Assembly: GCA_005888955.1 (NCBI GenBank)
Contig: VBCS01000063.1
Coordinates: 1 to 14,066 of the forward strand
Source of the DNA: Betaproteobacteria bacterium
GTDB lineage: Bacteria > Pseudomonadota > Gammaproteobacteria > Burkholderiales > Casimicrobiaceae
DNA: 14,066 nt
Direction of reading: 5' to 3'
Shown here: piece by piece, positions 12,493 to 14,066 of the stretch
Numbering within the stretch: position 1 is the first letter of the stretch
Layout of the letters: each line of letters opens with the position of its first letter
Position numbers and translations under genes: made by a program
Notes under the pieces: generated by a model
Told to the model about the DNA's origin: nothing
Database searches by the model: none
The model's input: the letters and a program-made list of their open reading frames with translations, nothing else

Positions 12493-13392
12493 CTAGGCCT
12501 TTTTCCTGACGCCCTTGCGCGCCGCCGGGACCGCCACCACTGCCGGCTCGCTCTGCTGTGCCCGCTTAGGCGGCTTGCGCGTCACCAGCTCCGGCCCGGA
12601 GGCCTTGGCGCGCGCAGGCGCCTTCTTCACGAGGCTAGCGCGCAGCGCTTCCATGAGATCGATGACCTGCGCGCCGCCTTCGGGCGCCTCGGCCAAGGTG
12701 ATCTCCTCGCCCTCGACCTTCTTCTGCACCGCCGCCTCGATGCGCGCGGCCACCTCGTTGGTATACGCAGTGGGATCGAACGTGTCGGAGGCCTGCTGCT
12801 CGATCAGCTGCTTGGCGAGCTTGAGCTCGGCGTCCTTCACCTCGGTCTTCGGAATCTCGAGGTCCTTGATCGACCGCACCTCGCCGGCGTAGAGCAGCTG
12901 CTGCATGACCAGCCCGTCCTCGACCGGACGGATCATCACGATGTACTGCTTGCCGCGGGCGGCCCAGCGCCCGAGCGCGCAACGCTTCGACTCGCGCAAT
13001 GCGCTTGCAAGGAGCGCGAAAGGCTTGGCGCCGCCCTTGTCGGGGCCCAGGTAGTACGCCTTGTCGAAGTACACCGGGTCGACCGCGTCGATCGGCACGA
13101 ATTCGGTGATCTCGGCCATATGCGTGCCGGCCTCCTCCAGCGCCTTCAGCTCCTCGGGCGAGAAGATCACGTATTGGTCCTTCGCGAATTCATAGCCTTT
13201 GACCATGTCCTCGCGCGCGACCGGCACTTCCTCCTTGATGCAGATGTACTGCTGCTTCAAGCGCGATCCGCAGGCCTTGTGCAGCAGATTGAAGGAGATC
13301 GCGCGGCTCGCCTCGGTGGCCGAAAAGAGCTTTACCGGAATCGACACCAGCCCGAATGAAACCGTCAACGATGCTATCGATCGTGCAGCCAT
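12493..13392 (-). CDS. ku: Ku DNA-end-binding protein (bacterial NHEJ)
   Basis: Bacterial Ku of 299 residues, a homodimeric ring protein that binds double-strand break ends and recruits ligase LigD for non-homologous end joining. Family features are clear: SIASLTVSFGLVSIPVKLFSATE at the N-terminus, HKACGSRLKQQYICIKEEVPV, KGYEFAKDQYVIFSPEEL, IDAVDPVYFDKAYYLGPDKGG, GKQYIVMIRP, and a minimal C-terminal region after YTNEVAARIEAAVQKKVEGEE. Residues from about 250 on form a Lys/Arg- and Ala-rich basic tail (KKAPARAKA, KGVRKKA), as in the extended tails of some Ku proteins that add DNA contacts. ATG at 13392 has a perfect GAGGAGG 6 nt upstream. No ligD lies within the window. It probably leads a two-gene operon with the MerR-TPR gene. 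Confidence 0.96.
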   Translation of the reverse strand: MAARSIASLTVSFGLVSIPVKLFSATEASRAISFNLLHKACGSRLKQQYICIKEEVPVAREDMVKGYEFAKDQYVIFSPEELKALEEAGTHMAEITEFVPIDAVDPVYFDKAYYLGPDKGGAKPFALLASALRESKRCALGRWAARGKQYIVMIRPVEDGLVMQQLLYAGEVRSIKDLEIPKTEVKDAELKLAKQLIEQQASDTFDPTAYTNEVAARIEAAVQKKVEGEEITLAEAPEGGAQVIDLMEALRASLVKKAPARAKASGPELVTRKPPKRAQQSEPAVVAVPAARKGVRKKA

Positions 13393-13826
13393 GCTTGGCC
13401 TCCTCTCGCGTCAACCCTCAAGGTCAGCGTCTTGCCACGGACCTTCCTATTGTAATCCATGAAGATTTTACTTGTCCCCGGTCTCGGCTTGACGCCGGTC
13501 GGGGCACATCCTGCTCGTCGAACCCTAGCGGATTCCCGGCGCCGGAAGGCTGATCCTCACGAGGCGGCTCGACCGCCCAATACCCCGGGGTGTACTACGC
13601 CGAGATCGTGCGCGCGGTATCGCCTATCTGGTTGCAGGTTCGGCGAACGTCGCGGCATGGCTCGGTCCGGCCACGCGCCACCAGTTGAGATGACCTCGGG
13701 CGCAGCTCTTACGAGCCGCGCGCCATGGATTTGCGGTCGCTCAAACTAACCCAGGTCGGGGTCACGCTCGCTCGCGGCTTCCCTTCCGCGAAACTCCGAA
13801 TCGACGTTTGCCTCCGTCAGGCGTCG
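13393..13826. other. 434-base stretch without a supported gene
   Basis: The stretch between ku and the small minus-strand gene holds the ku ribosome site and candidate promoter at its left end. Frames such as 13459-13749 (plus) show no recognisable domain, contain irregular composition and lack a ribosome site. A short open stretch around 13600-13690 (plus) reads RGIAYLVAGSANVAAWLG, which looks protein-like, but it has no start or family I can name. It may be an eroded gene. Confidence 0.45.
13449..13478 (-). promoter_or_regulatory. candidate sigma-70 promoter for ku
   Basis: On the minus strand, GGGACA (13478-13473) and TACAAT (13454-13449) are separated by 18 bp, matching -35 at 4 of 6 and -10 at 5 of 6 consensus bases. 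The predicted leader is about 50 bases to the ku ATG at 13392. Confidence 0.4.
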
Positions 13827-14027
13827 TCAACGGACGATGGTGCAGGTAACGGCGCCCCAGGGCGCTTCCGGCTTCGCGCGATCTATCGTCACGCGAAGCT
13901 CGTTGATCGTCACGTCGTGGGCACGTTCGATTTTCTGGATCAACTGGGAGAGTGATGGACCAGCCTGATCGCAGAGTTGCTTTTCTGCGAGCGAATACCG
14001 CGCAAATTCGTCGGTCTGCTTAGTCAT
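13827..14027 (-). CDS. small conserved-looking protein, function unknown
   Basis: Small protein of 66 residues, MTKQTDEFARYSLAEK at the start and ending VTCTIVR. I do not recognise a named family. It is soluble, has no signal peptide, and appears to consist of an N-terminal helix (EKQLCDQAGPSLSQLIQKIERAHD) and a beta strand pair (INELRVTID, WGAVTCTIVR). Its reality is supported by a purine-rich GGGAGAAG ribosome site about 5 nt before the ATG at 14027 and by an amphipathic helix and strand pattern unusual for a chance frame. It runs in the same direction as ku but is separated from it by 434 bases, so a common transcript is not implied. Confidence 0.65.
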   Translation of the reverse strand: MTKQTDEFARYSLAEKQLCDQAGPSLSQLIQKIERAHDVTINELRVTIDRAKPEAPWGAVTCTIVR

Positions 14028-14066
14028 TTCTTCTTCTCCCGGAGCACGATCGGCGCAGTGAGTGGC

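Noticed and set aside
12244..13359. 371-codon plus-strand frame opposite ku
   Set aside because: Antisense shadow of ku and the MerR-TPR gene, Leu/Arg/His-rich without any domain.
13459..13749. 96-codon plus-strand frame upstream of ku
   Set aside because: Overlaps the candidate ku promoter, has no ribosome site and no recognisable sequence pattern.

Overview
The window reads as a chromosomal segment of a high-GC Gram-negative bacterium, most likely a betaproteobacterium of the Burkholderiales type. This placement is inferred from a Bug-family periplasmic receptor, a MASE2-GGDEF cyclase, a LytS/LytTR-type signalling pair and strong GC bias at third codon positions. No rRNA, tRNA, CRISPR array, transposase or phage gene was seen.

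Layout. Positions 1-1011 hold the 3' part of a MASE2-GGDEF diguanylate cyclase. Positions 1104-3109 look like a TetR-controlled operon: a tetR gene interrupted by an in-frame TAG, an alpha/beta hydrolase that has lost its nucleophile segment, and a MaoC-type hydratase. Its promoter has a 12-bp palindrome between -35 and -10 and predicts a leaderless tetR message. Positions 3110-3532 contain no supported gene but do hold a sigma-54-like site on the minus strand. A GFA/CENP-V-type zinc protein (3533-4030) and a class III nucleotidyl cyclase fused to a YHS domain (4055-4717) follow, in locally lower-GC DNA. Positions 4810-7044 form a tight unit of a VOC protein, a class II aldolase/adducin protein and a Bug solute receptor, ending in two adjacent hairpins. 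Positions 7196-9649 hold small enzyme-like genes: YciI/DGPF, a PhnB-like VOC protein whose end is missing and which runs out of frame into the next gene, SRPBCC, DUF1428, and a small alpha/beta hydrolase followed by an intrinsic terminator. Positions 9879-11625 encode a LytS-type histidine kinase and its LytTR response regulator. Convergent to them, on the minus strand, are ku (NHEJ DNA-end binding) and a MerR-HTH/TPR fusion 24 nt downstream of it. A small minus-strand gene of unknown function (13827-14027) lies near the right edge.

Working together. The clearest functional units are the tetR operon (probably acyl-CoA or ester metabolism, apparently decaying), the receptor-aldolase-VOC unit (uptake and breakdown of a small organic acid or sugar acid), the two-component pair, and ku with its MerR-TPR neighbour. 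Three genes carry clear lesions: a nonsense codon, an internal in-frame deletion and a 3' truncation. This suggests either active gene decay or consensus/assembly errors in the source. The most unusual items are the cyclase-YHS fusion with non-canonical base-selecting residues and the MerR-TPR regulator next to ku.
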